Below, piece after piece: positions 57,902-64,000 of a stretch of DNA of 64,000 bases. Every line of letters begins with the position of its first letter. The stretch's first letter is position 1. A model generated the notes under the pieces. It was not told the origin of the DNA. It searched no databases and saw nothing but the letters and a program-made list of their open reading frames with translations. Source of the DNA: Nanosynbacter sp963524495 (lineage in GTDB: Bacteria; Patescibacteriota; Saccharimonadia; Saccharimonadales; Saccharimonadaceae); assembly GCA_046846435.1 (NCBI GenBank), contig CP128407.1, forward strand, positions 186,001-250,000. Direction: 5' to 3'. Made by a program: the position numbers and the translations under genes.

Positions 57902-58973
57902 CGTTAGCGACTTTGTAGCGGTCGTCAATCAGGTGCTGGAGACGGCCGTTCCAGCCATCGAGGTTGAAGGTGAGGTCGCTGAGTTCACGGTGCGTCAGCA
58001 GAAATTTGTCTTTTTTACGCTCAAGGATGCTGAGAGTGCGGTCAATTGTTTCATGATGACCTGGCAGCTCAGGGCACCAATCGAGGAGGGAATGCGCGTG
58101 GTGGTGCGAGCCTCGGCCAAGCTAACTGCCAAGGGTAAGTTTAGCCTAACGGTACAGGAGGTCAAGCCACTGGGTGCGGGTCACCTCAAGCGCAGCGCTG
58201 AGTTACTCAGGGCGAAATTAGCAGCCGAAGGTCTGTTTGATGCGGAACGCAAGCGCCCCTTACCGCCATATCCTGCCCGCGTGGCGGTCATTTCCAGCAC
58301 TCAGGCGGCGGGCTACGCGGATTTTATGAAAATTGCTGGCCAGCGCTGGGGTGGGGTGCAGTTTATCGTCGCTCATGTGAAGGTTCAGGGCGACGGCGCG
58401 GCTGATCAGGCGGTGCGGGCGATTGCCCATTGTAATCAGCTAGCGGAGCCGCCAGAGGTGATTGTGCTGATTCGCGGCGGCGGTAGCGCGGAGGACCTGG
58501 CGAGTTTTAATGACGAATGCTTGGTGCGAGCGGTGGCTGGTAGCCGCGTGCCGGTGCTGACTGGCATCGGGCACGAGGTTGACGAGAGTTTGTGTGATTT
58601 AGCGGCTGATGTGCGGGCGGCCACGCCGAGTAATGCGGCGCAGCTATTATTTCCGGATAAACACGACGTGAGGCGGCAGCTAGAGCTGCGGCTGGGCGGC
58701 GTGGCAGAGGTGATTCAGCAGCAGATTACGGAGCAACGCCTTCACGTAACAATGTTGCAACAAGCGGCGCTCGAACAGTGGTCGCGCCGCGTTGACATTG
58801 CTAAAAATATGGTATTGTCGCAACAACGAATGATTGCTGAGTACGACCCAGAGATGGCGCTGCGGCGCGGTTACGCGATGATCAGTGGCCACCGTCAGAT
58901 TGGTAGTATTGTGAATATTACAACAAAAGATATGATTATGAAAGCGAGGATTGAAAGCAGTGAAAAACGATAA
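57876..58973 (+). CDS. xseA: Exodeoxyribonuclease VII large subunit
   Basis: Large subunit of Exo VII (365 aa). The N-terminal OB domain (about 1-100) contains EVEGEVAEFTVRQQKFVFFTLKD. The nuclease domain includes YPARVAVISSTQAAGYADF (about 128-146), VLIRGGGSAEDLASFNDE (about 196-213) and PVLTGIGHEVDESLCDLAADVRAATPSNAA (about 224-253). ATG 57876 is chosen; ATG 57864 is equally in frame. Both lie inside the previous gene. It is followed with overlap by xseB. Somewhat shorter than the usual 400-450 aa because the C-terminal coiled coil is reduced. Confidence 0.93.
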   Translation: MTTITPRFSVSDFVAVVNQVLETAVPAIEVEGEVAEFTVRQQKFVFFTLKDAESAVNCFMMTWQLRAPIEEGMRVVVRASAKLTAKGKFSLTVQEVKPLGAGHLKRSAELLRAKLAAEGLFDAERKRPLPPYPARVAVISSTQAAGYADFMKIAGQRWGGVQFIVAHVKVQGDGAADQAVRAIAHCNQLAEPPEVIVLIRGGGSAEDLASFNDECLVRAVAGSRVPVLTGIGHEVDESLCDLAADVRAATPSNAAQLLFPDKHDVRRQLELRLGGVAEVIQQQITEQRLHVTMLQQAALEQWSRRVDIAKNMVLSQQRMIAEYDPEMALRRGYAMISGHRQIGSIVNITTKDMIMKARIESSEKR

Positions 58974-59169
58974 AACAAATGAAAAGACGATTGAGCAGAT
59001 GATGGCGGAACTGAACGAGCGCATCGCGTGGTTTCAGGGCGATGACTTTAATCTGGACGAGGCCAAGCAGCGGTTTATTGAGGCGCGGCAGCTGGCGAAG
59101 GACATTACGGCGGCGCTGGACGATATGCAGCATGATATCACAGTACTCAGCGAGGATTTTAGCGCGTGA
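58960..59169 (+). CDS. xseB: Exodeoxyribonuclease VII small subunit
   Basis: XseB of 69 aa: TIEQMMAELNERIAWFQGDDFNLDEAKQRFIEARQLAKDI, the two-helix pattern of the small subunit. The GTG 58960 start has AGGA 9 nt upstream; TTG 58951 is an alternative. It overlaps the xseA end by 14 nt and the next gene by GTGATG. Confidence 0.9.
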   Translation: MKNDKTNEKTIEQMMAELNERIAWFQGDDFNLDEAKQRFIEARQLAKDITAALDDMQHDITVLSEDFSA

Positions 59170-59690
59170 TGTGGCTGCTGTGGCTTGGTGGCGCGATTCT
59201 GATGATCTTTGCACTGCCAGCACTGATCGGTGCGCCGTATGTGCCGTCACGGTCGCGCGAGGTGCAGCGGCTGTTTGCTGAGGCGCTGCCGCTCGGTAAA
59301 GGTGACGTGGTGCTTGATATCGGATCGGGCGACGGTGTGGTGCTGATGGCGGCAGCTCAGCAGGGTGCGTGGGCGATTGGCTATGAGATTAATCCATTTC
59401 TGGTGCTAATGTCGTGCTGGCGGCTGCGGAAATTACCGGGCGCGCAGGTGCGCTGGGCGAACATCTGGCGGCGGCCGGTGCTCGACAAGGTGACGGTGAT
59501 GTATGCCTTTGGCGATGGTCGCGATATCGCAAAGATGTTTCAGCTAGCGGGGCGCCAAGCGGCCGCCCAGAGCCAGCCGCTGACCTTCGTGAGCTACGGA
59601 TTTTCTGTCCCCGGCACGCAGCCGACAAAAGAATACCACGGCTATTTTCTCTATCAGCTGCCGGGAGGCTTTACATCGCCCGAAGCATAA
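59169..59690 (+). CDS. Membrane-anchored class I methyltransferase (FAM173-like)
   Basis: Protein of 173 aa with one N-terminal membrane helix (about 2-20), then YVPSRSREVQRLFAEALPLGKGDVVLDIGSGDGVVLMAAAQ, the SAM-binding motif I at about 50-58, and GYEINPFLVLMSCWR. The order helix, VPS, DIGSGDG matches FAM173/ATPSC-KMT lysine methyltransferases, which modify a membrane ATP synthase subunit; the substrate here is inference. ATG 59169 overlaps the xseB stop. Translationally coupled to xseB. Confidence 0.75.
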   Translation: MWLLWLGGAILMIFALPALIGAPYVPSRSREVQRLFAEALPLGKGDVVLDIGSGDGVVLMAAAQQGAWAIGYEINPFLVLMSCWRLRKLPGAQVRWANIWRRPVLDKVTVMYAFGDGRDIAKMFQLAGRQAAAQSQPLTFVSYGFSVPGTQPTKEYHGYFLYQLPGGFTSPEA

Positions 59691-59692
59691 GC

Positions 59693-59698
59693 TATACT
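59693..59698 (+). promoter_or_regulatory. -10 element of the 59706 gene (leaderless)
   Basis: TATACT (59693-59698), 7 nt before ATG 59706; no TG extension (AGC precedes). Confidence 0.55.
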
Positions 59699-59705
59699 GA
59701 TGCAT

Positions 59706-60374
59706 ATGAGTAGAAAAACAGAGATGGAACAGGGATATGTCAATAGCTGGATGATTGTGGCGATTAGCGCGATCGTGCTGTTCGTGGCGGCTGGTAGCGC
59801 GGCAATTTGGGCGTACCTGGCATATTCACAGGAAAAAACTGCGGTCGAGAGTCGGATGGCGGTAGCTTCGGCCAAGGCGCGCGAAGAGCAATCAAAGGCT
59901 GACCGCGAGAAATTTAATGAAGAAGCCAAAAACCCGCGCATTGAATTCGTCGGCCCCGAGCAGTACGGCCGCGTCTCATTTATGTATCCAAAAACCTGGA
60001 GTGTTTACGTAGCGGCTGACGGCAGCGATCGCGGTGATTATAAAGCGTATCTCCACCCGGCTATCGTGCCACCGACGAATACGCATAGTAGCAACCAAAA
60101 CAAGTTTGCGCTGCGCCTCGAGATTCTTAACAGCGACTTCAATAAGACACTAGATCAGTACGCCAGCTTGCTGAAAAAAGGCGACTTGACCTCGAGTAGC
60201 GTCGAATACAACGGTAACACCGCCACGCGCATTGACGGTGCATTTAGTAAGGATCTGCGCGGCTCGGTGGTGCTGATGAAGGTGCGCGACAAGACGCTGC
60301 GTTTTTCAACCGATGCTGATACGTTCAAGCCAGATTTTGAGGCCATTCTTAAGACAGTGAAATTTGTCCAGTAA
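59706..60374 (+). CDS. Membrane-anchored extracellular protein, PsbP-like fold suspected
   Basis: Protein of 222 aa: one N-terminal helix (about 15-40), a charged coiled-coil stalk (about 43-73, rich in A, K, E), and a strand-rich domain (about 78-222) beginning RIEFVGPEQYGRVSFMYPKTWSVYVAAD, a pattern like PsbP-related or outer lipoprotein domains. Function unknown. An ATG at 59700 is in frame but only 1 nt after the -10 box; ATG 59706 fits the leaderless spacing. Confidence 0.72.
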   Translation: MSRKTEMEQGYVNSWMIVAISAIVLFVAAGSAAIWAYLAYSQEKTAVESRMAVASAKAREEQSKADREKFNEEAKNPRIEFVGPEQYGRVSFMYPKTWSVYVAADGSDRGDYKAYLHPAIVPPTNTHSSNQNKFALRLEILNSDFNKTLDQYASLLKKGDLTSSSVEYNGNTATRIDGAFSKDLRGSVVLMKVRDKTLRFSTDADTFKPDFEAILKTVKFVQ

Positions 60375-60444
60375 TCTCTCTCGGCTGCGGCCAGTATCCG
60401 TGAAATGATACGGAGCGACAGCAGTTCTTTTTGGCGCCTCGGTT

Positions 60445-60453
60445 TGCTATACT
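60445..60453 (+). promoter_or_regulatory. Extended -10 of the kinase-receiver-recO operon (leaderless)
   Basis: TGC + TATACT (60445-60453), 8 nt before ATG 60462. Confidence 0.65.
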
Positions 60454-60461
60454 AGAGGTAT

Positions 60462-61175
60462 ATGGCGCAGCCACAGTGGAGTGATAAGGAGTTTGCCGCG
60501 ATGCCCAGCATAGCGGTGGCAGCGCATGAGCTGAAGGCGCCGCTGGCGTTGATTCGGCAGATGAGTTTGTTGATCGAGGATGGCCAGCTCAGTCCAGCCG
60601 AGGCACAGCAGATGCAGCGGCGGCTGACGCTGACGGCGGAGCGATCGCTGGCTTTGGTACAGGATTTGGCGCATACCGTGAATGTGCAGCCGACGCTGTT
60701 TCCACTGGAGCCGGTTAATCCACTGGCGCTGCTAGCCCAATTGGCGCACCAGTCGCGCGATATGCTGCGGCTGTATGACCGACGGGTGACGTGGCCACGG
60801 GCGGGCAAAAAGCGACTGGTGGTGGCTAATCCATTGCTGCTCGGGCGGATCATGATGAATTTTCTCGATAATGCGATGCGCTACAGCGAGGCTGGGGCAG
60901 CAATTCGCGTGACTGTTCGCCAGGCAGGGACGATGGTGCGGCTGGGTGTGCGGGATTTTGGGCCGATGATGAGCCTGGCTGAGTATCGGCAGCTGGTGGA
61001 TGAGATGACTACGCGTAAATCAGTCAGAACTCGGCCGGATAGCAGCGGCCTCGGAGTGTATATCGCTGCGACGTTCGCGCGGGCGATGGGCGGGCAGATC
61101 GGGCTGATACGCCACCGAGACGGACTGACGTTTTATGTTGATGTGCCGCTCAGCGAGCAGATGAGCTTGTTATGA
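60462..61175 (+). CDS. Soluble sensor histidine kinase
   Basis: Kinase of 237 aa with no membrane helix or sensory domain. The HisKA dimerization helix has His22 in AVAAHELKAPLALIRQM. The HATPase domain has the N-box NFLDNAMRYSEAG (about 134-146), a D-F-G-P segment in place of a clear D-x-G-x-G G1 box, and a late SSGLGVYIAATFARAMGG (about 196-213). It would phosphorylate the receiver encoded next (overlap ATGA). The signal must come by protein contact since no input domain exists. Confidence 0.88.
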   Translation: MAQPQWSDKEFAAMPSIAVAAHELKAPLALIRQMSLLIEDGQLSPAEAQQMQRRLTLTAERSLALVQDLAHTVNVQPTLFPLEPVNPLALLAQLAHQSRDMLRLYDRRVTWPRAGKKRLVVANPLLLGRIMMNFLDNAMRYSEAGAAIRVTVRQAGTMVRLGVRDFGPMMSLAEYRQLVDEMTTRKSVRTRPDSSGLGVYIAATFARAMGGQIGLIRHRDGLTFYVDVPLSEQMSLL

Positions 61176-61540
61176 AAAAACTCCTGATCATCGAGGATGA
61201 TCCGCAGTGGGCGGCAGTGCTGGAGCGGTATGCGCTGGAGGCGGGGTATACGGCCCGAATAGTGGTGGCGGCTGGACAGGCGATAGCGATGCTTGATGAG
61301 TGGCGGCCGGATGGCTTGATTCTCGATATGCTGCTGGCGGGTGAGACGGGGATGGCGCTACTGAATGAACTGCAAAGCCACGAGGATCTGGCGCGGCTGC
61401 CAGTGGTAGTGTGTAGTAACGTAGTGCTTGATCTGGATCAGCTACGGTCGTTTGGCGTGCGGGCGGTGCTTGATAAGGCGCGCATGACGCCCGATGACGT
61501 ACGGGCCGCGCTCAGCGTGCTAGGCGAGGAGGCTGAATGA
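61172..61540 (+). CDS. Single-domain response regulator receiver (cognate of upstream kinase)
   Basis: Receiver of 122 aa with no output domain. Acidic residues E8/D9/D10 in LLIIEDDPQW, phosphoacceptor Asp52 in LILDMLLAGETG, lysine in AVLDKARM. The threonine switch position reads S in VVCSN. It overlaps both the kinase and recO by ATGA, so all three are translationally coupled. Confidence 0.88.
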   Translation: MKKLLIIEDDPQWAAVLERYALEAGYTARIVVAAGQAIAMLDEWRPDGLILDMLLAGETGMALLNELQSHEDLARLPVVVCSNVVLDLDQLRSFGVRAVLDKARMTPDDVRAALSVLGEEAE

Positions 61541-62214
61541 AAGACGGTGAGCGACTCAAGGCGATTGTGCTACGGCGGACGGATTATGCGGAAGCTGATC
61601 GGGTATTGCAGTTACTAACGCCCCAGGGGCGGCGGGCGGTGATCGCCAAGGGGGTGCGCCGCGAGCGGAGTAAGCTGGCCGGTGGCATTGAACTACTGGC
61701 GCTGTGCGATGTGGTGATTCGTTCGGGCCGCGGCGAGCTGGGACTGCTGACCAGCGCCAGGCTCAGCGCGTTTTATCGGCATATCCTCGAGGATTATGAG
61801 CGGATGCAGTTCGCTTACCAAGCGCTCAAGCTGGTGGCGCAGGCGACCGAGACCGTTGATGGGCCGGAGTGGTTCGCGGTGCTCAGCCAGGTGTTGGCGT
61901 GGCTTGATCGGCCGGCGGTTGATCGGCTGCTGGTCGAGACGTGGTTTTATATGCAGTACGCCGGGCTGTTGGGTGACGAGCTTAATCTACGCACTGACGT
62001 GGCCGGGCGGATGCTGACGAGCGATAAATCATACATGTACGATCCAAGCGAAAAGGTCCTAAGGCCAAGCGAGCAGGGCGACCTAACGGCCGATCATATC
62101 AAGCTGCTGCGCCTCATCCAAGCCAAGCCGCTAGAAAATCTCACCCACATCGGCGGCCTCGGCCCGGTCATCGCTAGTTGCTGGCTGGTGACTAGGCAGC
62201 ATGCGGCGGTGTAA
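61537..62214 (+). CDS. recO: DNA repair protein RecO
   Basis: RecO of 225 aa, which anneals DNA and loads RecA with RecF and RecR. The N-terminal OB fold is GERLKAIVLRRTDYAEADRVLQLLTPQGRRAVIAKGVRRERSKLAGGIELL. The helical C-terminal part lacks the four-cysteine zinc motif found in many RecO proteins. Coupled to the two-component pair upstream. Its end overlaps the convergent orphan gene by 23 nt. Confidence 0.85.
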   Translation: MKDGERLKAIVLRRTDYAEADRVLQLLTPQGRRAVIAKGVRRERSKLAGGIELLALCDVVIRSGRGELGLLTSARLSAFYRHILEDYERMQFAYQALKLVAQATETVDGPEWFAVLSQVLAWLDRPAVDRLLVETWFYMQYAGLLGDELNLRTDVAGRMLTSDKSYMYDPSEKVLRPSEQGDLTADHIKLLRLIQAKPLENLTHIGGLGPVIASCWLVTRQHAAV

Positions 62215-63046
62215 CTGTGTCTTGTAGAGCATGCTTCACAATTGCTTTCTGCAGGGAAGAGAAGGCAGATTTCACGAAAATATTAGGGTTTTGCCTGGAC
62301 TCAATATTCGACTGATCGAGCTTGGTGAGTATGTTATGTGTTGAAATATCGGGGTTCTCTTCGGGGTTAATCTCTATCTCTTCCGAGTATTGGCCACGGA
62401 AATATTCAATCTCATGTAAATAGGACTCCTTGCAATATTCCACCTCGAGATCTGGCTTACTTATTTTGATAATCTCATCGGCACATTCCCAGAGCAGGGC
62501 AACCGCGCTTCTTTTAGCGTCGTCATCAAATCGACCCATCGCGGCGAGATCGCGTAACGTGCGCGCTAGGAGTATTTTATTGAGGACGGAACTAAAAGAA
62601 GTATCTGTTCTTTCAGTCTGACTGGCGTAAACACTGTGAGCATCTTCTAGTGCTTGATCTAGAAAGGCCTCCTTTACTTGGTCGGACACTTCACTAGTGC
62701 AGGCAGAGTCAAAATTACGCTTTGCCGAGAGAAAGGTGCTGTGTTCATAGGGGGTGATGAGTCCTGAGAGTTGATCTCTAAGTAGCATCCATTGCCCAAA
62801 GTATTCTCTAATTTTACCTTGCTCCTGAGCTGTTAGTGGGCTTGTGGAGCTAAAAGCAGCGAAACCAGTGACGCGGATCCCTTCGGCGACTATGCTTCTA
62901 GCCCTATCATCTGCTCCTTCGTATTTATCAGAAATTTCTAGTAAGCTACGGACCTCTTCCAGTGAGTATTCCTGGGGGTGACGTATTACAGGGGAATCTG
63001 GAAAAATTTTATCTGTAGACGATGTTCTGTACTGTTCCTGACTCAT
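62192..63046 (-). CDS. Orphan protein of unknown function, 284 aa
   Basis: Not recognised. Soluble and acidic, predicted largely helical: LEEVRSLLEISDKYEGADDRARS near the N-terminus, VSDQVKEAFLDQALEDAHSVY in the middle and ILLARTLRDLAAMGRFDDDAKRSAVALLWEC after. ATG 63046 (MSQEQYRTS) is chosen with a weak TAGGGAG upstream; an in-frame GTG at 63082 is also possible. A promoter candidate is TTGACG (63101-63096), 17 bp, AACAAT (63078-63073) after TGC. Base composition is more AT-rich than neighbouring recO. Another of the lineage-specific unknowns of this window. Confidence 0.68.
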   Translation of the reverse strand: MSQEQYRTSSTDKIFPDSPVIRHPQEYSLEEVRSLLEISDKYEGADDRARSIVAEGIRVTGFAAFSSTSPLTAQEQGKIREYFGQWMLLRDQLSGLITPYEHSTFLSAKRNFDSACTSEVSDQVKEAFLDQALEDAHSVYASQTERTDTSFSSVLNKILLARTLRDLAAMGRFDDDAKRSAVALLWECADEIIKISKPDLEVEYCKESYLHEIEYFRGQYSEEIEINPEENPDISTHNILTKLDQSNIESRQNPNIFVKSAFSSLQKAIVKHALQDTVTPPHAA

Positions 63047-63104
63047 AACACCATTGATACTCCCTACGTGCGATTGTTGCACAATAAATAGCGACCGTCA
63101 AGCA

Positions 63105-63150
63105 TGCTATAATAAACCTTAGTTAATGAATCGCCATGTTACCAACATGG
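63105..63150 (+). promoter_or_regulatory. glyS promoter and leader stem-loop
   Basis: TGC + TATAAT (63105-63113), then a leader with a perfect 7-bp hairpin CCATGTT-ACC-AACATGG (63134-63150). The AGGAAGG ribosome site follows immediately (63151-63157), 7 nt before ATG 63165. Hairpin and ribosome site are adjacent, so folding could influence initiation. Confidence 0.6.
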
Positions 63151-63164
63151 AGGAAGGTTGTGTG

Positions 63165-64000
63165 ATGAGTCAAGCAAAAATGGAAGATATTATCAGCCTG
63201 TGCAAGCGCCGCGGCTTTATTTATCAGGGGTCGGATGTGTATGGCGGTCTTTCGGGGACGTGGGATTATGGCCCGTTGGGAGTGCAGCTGAAGCGTAATA
63301 TCATGAATTTGTGGTGGCGTCGGTTTGTTGACGAGCGCGACGACATGTATGGCGTCGATGCGGCGATTTTGATGAATCAGAAGGTGTGGCAGGCGAGTGG
63401 GCACGTGGATACCTTTTCTGACCCATTAGTAGAGTGTAACCACTGCAAGGCGCGTTTTCGCGAAGATCACTTGCTCAAAGATCAACAGGAAAAGTTGGAC
63501 GAGTACGAGGCTCTCACCGACAAGATCCAATGGTATCGCGAGCATGCCACGGCACCGAATTTTTATGACGAGATCAAAGAAAAAGAGCCCGAGTTGTTCA
63601 AGAAAATACTGGACATGGAGCTTGGCCCAAGTGAGATTGACCTCGAGGAGGCCAGTGATTTTGGGCTGAAAGAGTGGTTACATGTGCTAAGAGTGATTAA
63701 ATGTCCTAACTGTGGTACGCGAGGTGATTTTAGTGAGCCGCGGCAGTTTAACATGATGTTCAAGACATTTGTCGGTGCTAGCGGGCAAAATGAGCTGGCG
63801 ATTGATGAGTTGACGGGGGGCGTCGATGGTAAGCGTGGCTCTAGTGGCATGAAAGCGATTACCTACGATCCGCAGTCGATTTCTTACCTCCGCCCAGAAA
63901 CCGCCCAGGGTATCTTCACCAATTTCAAGAATGTCGTTGATAGTTTCTACCCGAACTTGCCGTTTGGCATCGCTCAACAGGGCAAGGCGTTTCGTAATGA
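63165..64000 (+). CDS. glyS: Glycyl-tRNA synthetase (dimeric type), 3' end outside window
   Basis: The first 278 codons of a class II synthetase of the alpha-2 (eukaryote/Gram-positive-like) type. The start MEDIISLCKRRGFIYQGSDVYGGLSGTWDYGPLG is diagnostic. Two cysteine pairs, CNHC (about 91-94) and CPNC (about 176-179), form the zinc-like insertion. Motif 2 approaches with YLRPETAQGIFTNFKNV (about 242-258) and FGIAQQGKAFRNE at the window end. AGGAAGG supports ATG 63165. The frame runs off the end, so C-terminal domains are not visible. Confidence 0.95.
   Translation, partial: MSQAKMEDIISLCKRRGFIYQGSDVYGGLSGTWDYGPLGVQLKRNIMNLWWRRFVDERDDMYGVDAAILMNQKVWQASGHVDTFSDPLVECNHCKARFREDHLLKDQQEKLDEYEALTDKIQWYREHATAPNFYDEIKEKEPELFKKILDMELGPSEIDLEEASDFGLKEWLHVLRVIKCPNCGTRGDFSEPRQFNMMFKTFVGASGQNELAIDELTGGVDGKRGSSGMKAITYDPQSISYLRPETAQGIFTNFKNVVDSFYPNLPFGIAQQGKAFRN

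Noticed and set aside
1..64000. tRNA, rRNA, integrase, transposase or prophage genes
   Set aside because: No T-loop plus acceptor pattern, rRNA stretch, transposase motif or terminal inverted repeats were recognised by reading; a covariance-model scan would be needed to exclude all tRNAs.

Overview
The window looks like a chromosomal segment of a Candidatus Saccharibacteria (TM7)-type bacterium or a close Patescibacteria/CPR relative. That assignment is inference. It rests on very short intergenic gaps, compact versions of housekeeping proteins (ProS without its editing insertion, 198-aa EF-Ts, 209-aa MurI), large surface adhesin-like proteins (InlB/Ig repeat protein, collagen-like protein), a simple Gram-positive-style envelope gene set, and many orphan hypothetical genes. 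All genes read with the standard bacterial code. No rRNA, tRNA, CRISPR array or insertion sequence was seen.

Layout. 1-5060: end of a DUF3137-like gene, galU and a 1284-aa putatively wall-anchored surface protein. 5.2-7.3 kb: rplU and parA-parB. 7.3-12.4 kb: envelope and secretion genes (lepB, LCP-family ligase, HtrA protease) and prmC. 12.5-19.4 kb: orphan genes among prfA, rpmE, rpsB-tsf and recF. 19.5-25.5 kb: a tight operon frr / nucleotidyltransferase-like-polyprenyl synthase fusion / uppS / rseP / CPBP protease / proS. 25.6-27.4 kb: greA with an attenuator-like leader, a CNNM/CBS membrane protein, then a GC-rich hairpin-dense stretch that may be an RNA gene. 27.8-31.5 kb: ABC permease-ATPase-PadR-PspC stress operon with an operator-like palindrome. 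31.5-36.7 kb: uppP, an ABC-ATPase fragment, a collagen-like protein, serS and hpf. 36.7-41.1 kb: a symmetric four-gene island, VWA protein and MoxR-like AAA ATPase transcribed divergently, each followed by one of two paralogous unknown proteins. 41.2-50.4 kb: secA, an M16 peptidase, murD, hpt, murI, prfB and ftsE. 50.4-54.7 kb: ftsX, a CHAP peptidoglycan hydrolase, ctpA, a receiver protein and rpmA. 54.8-64 kb: a possibly frameshifted gene, a tRNA-methylase-like gene, an LPG-synthase-type membrane protein, xseAB, a membrane methyltransferase, a histidine kinase-receiver-recO operon, an orphan gene and the start of glyS.

How the genes work together. Envelope building dominates. The polyprenyl synthase fusion, UppS and UppP would make and recycle the undecaprenyl carrier; MurI and MurD make precursors; LCP attaches wall polymers; FtsEX and the CHAP hydrolase split the wall; LepB, SecA, HtrA, RseP and CtpA handle export and protein quality control. 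The translation set includes S2, EF-Ts, L21, L27, L31, RF1, RF2, RRF, HPF, SerRS, ProRS, GlyRS and PrmC.

The strongest regulatory signal is a recurring extended -10 box (TGn + TATAAT-like) placed 6-8 nt before the start codon of about twenty genes on both strands. This predicts widespread leaderless mRNAs and resets several start codons (lepB, hpt, prfB, ftsE, ctpA and others). SD-led genes (galU, rplU, rpsB, tsf, frr, greA, hpf) coexist with them. The best candidate for an undescribed system is the VWA/AAA island at 36681-41100.
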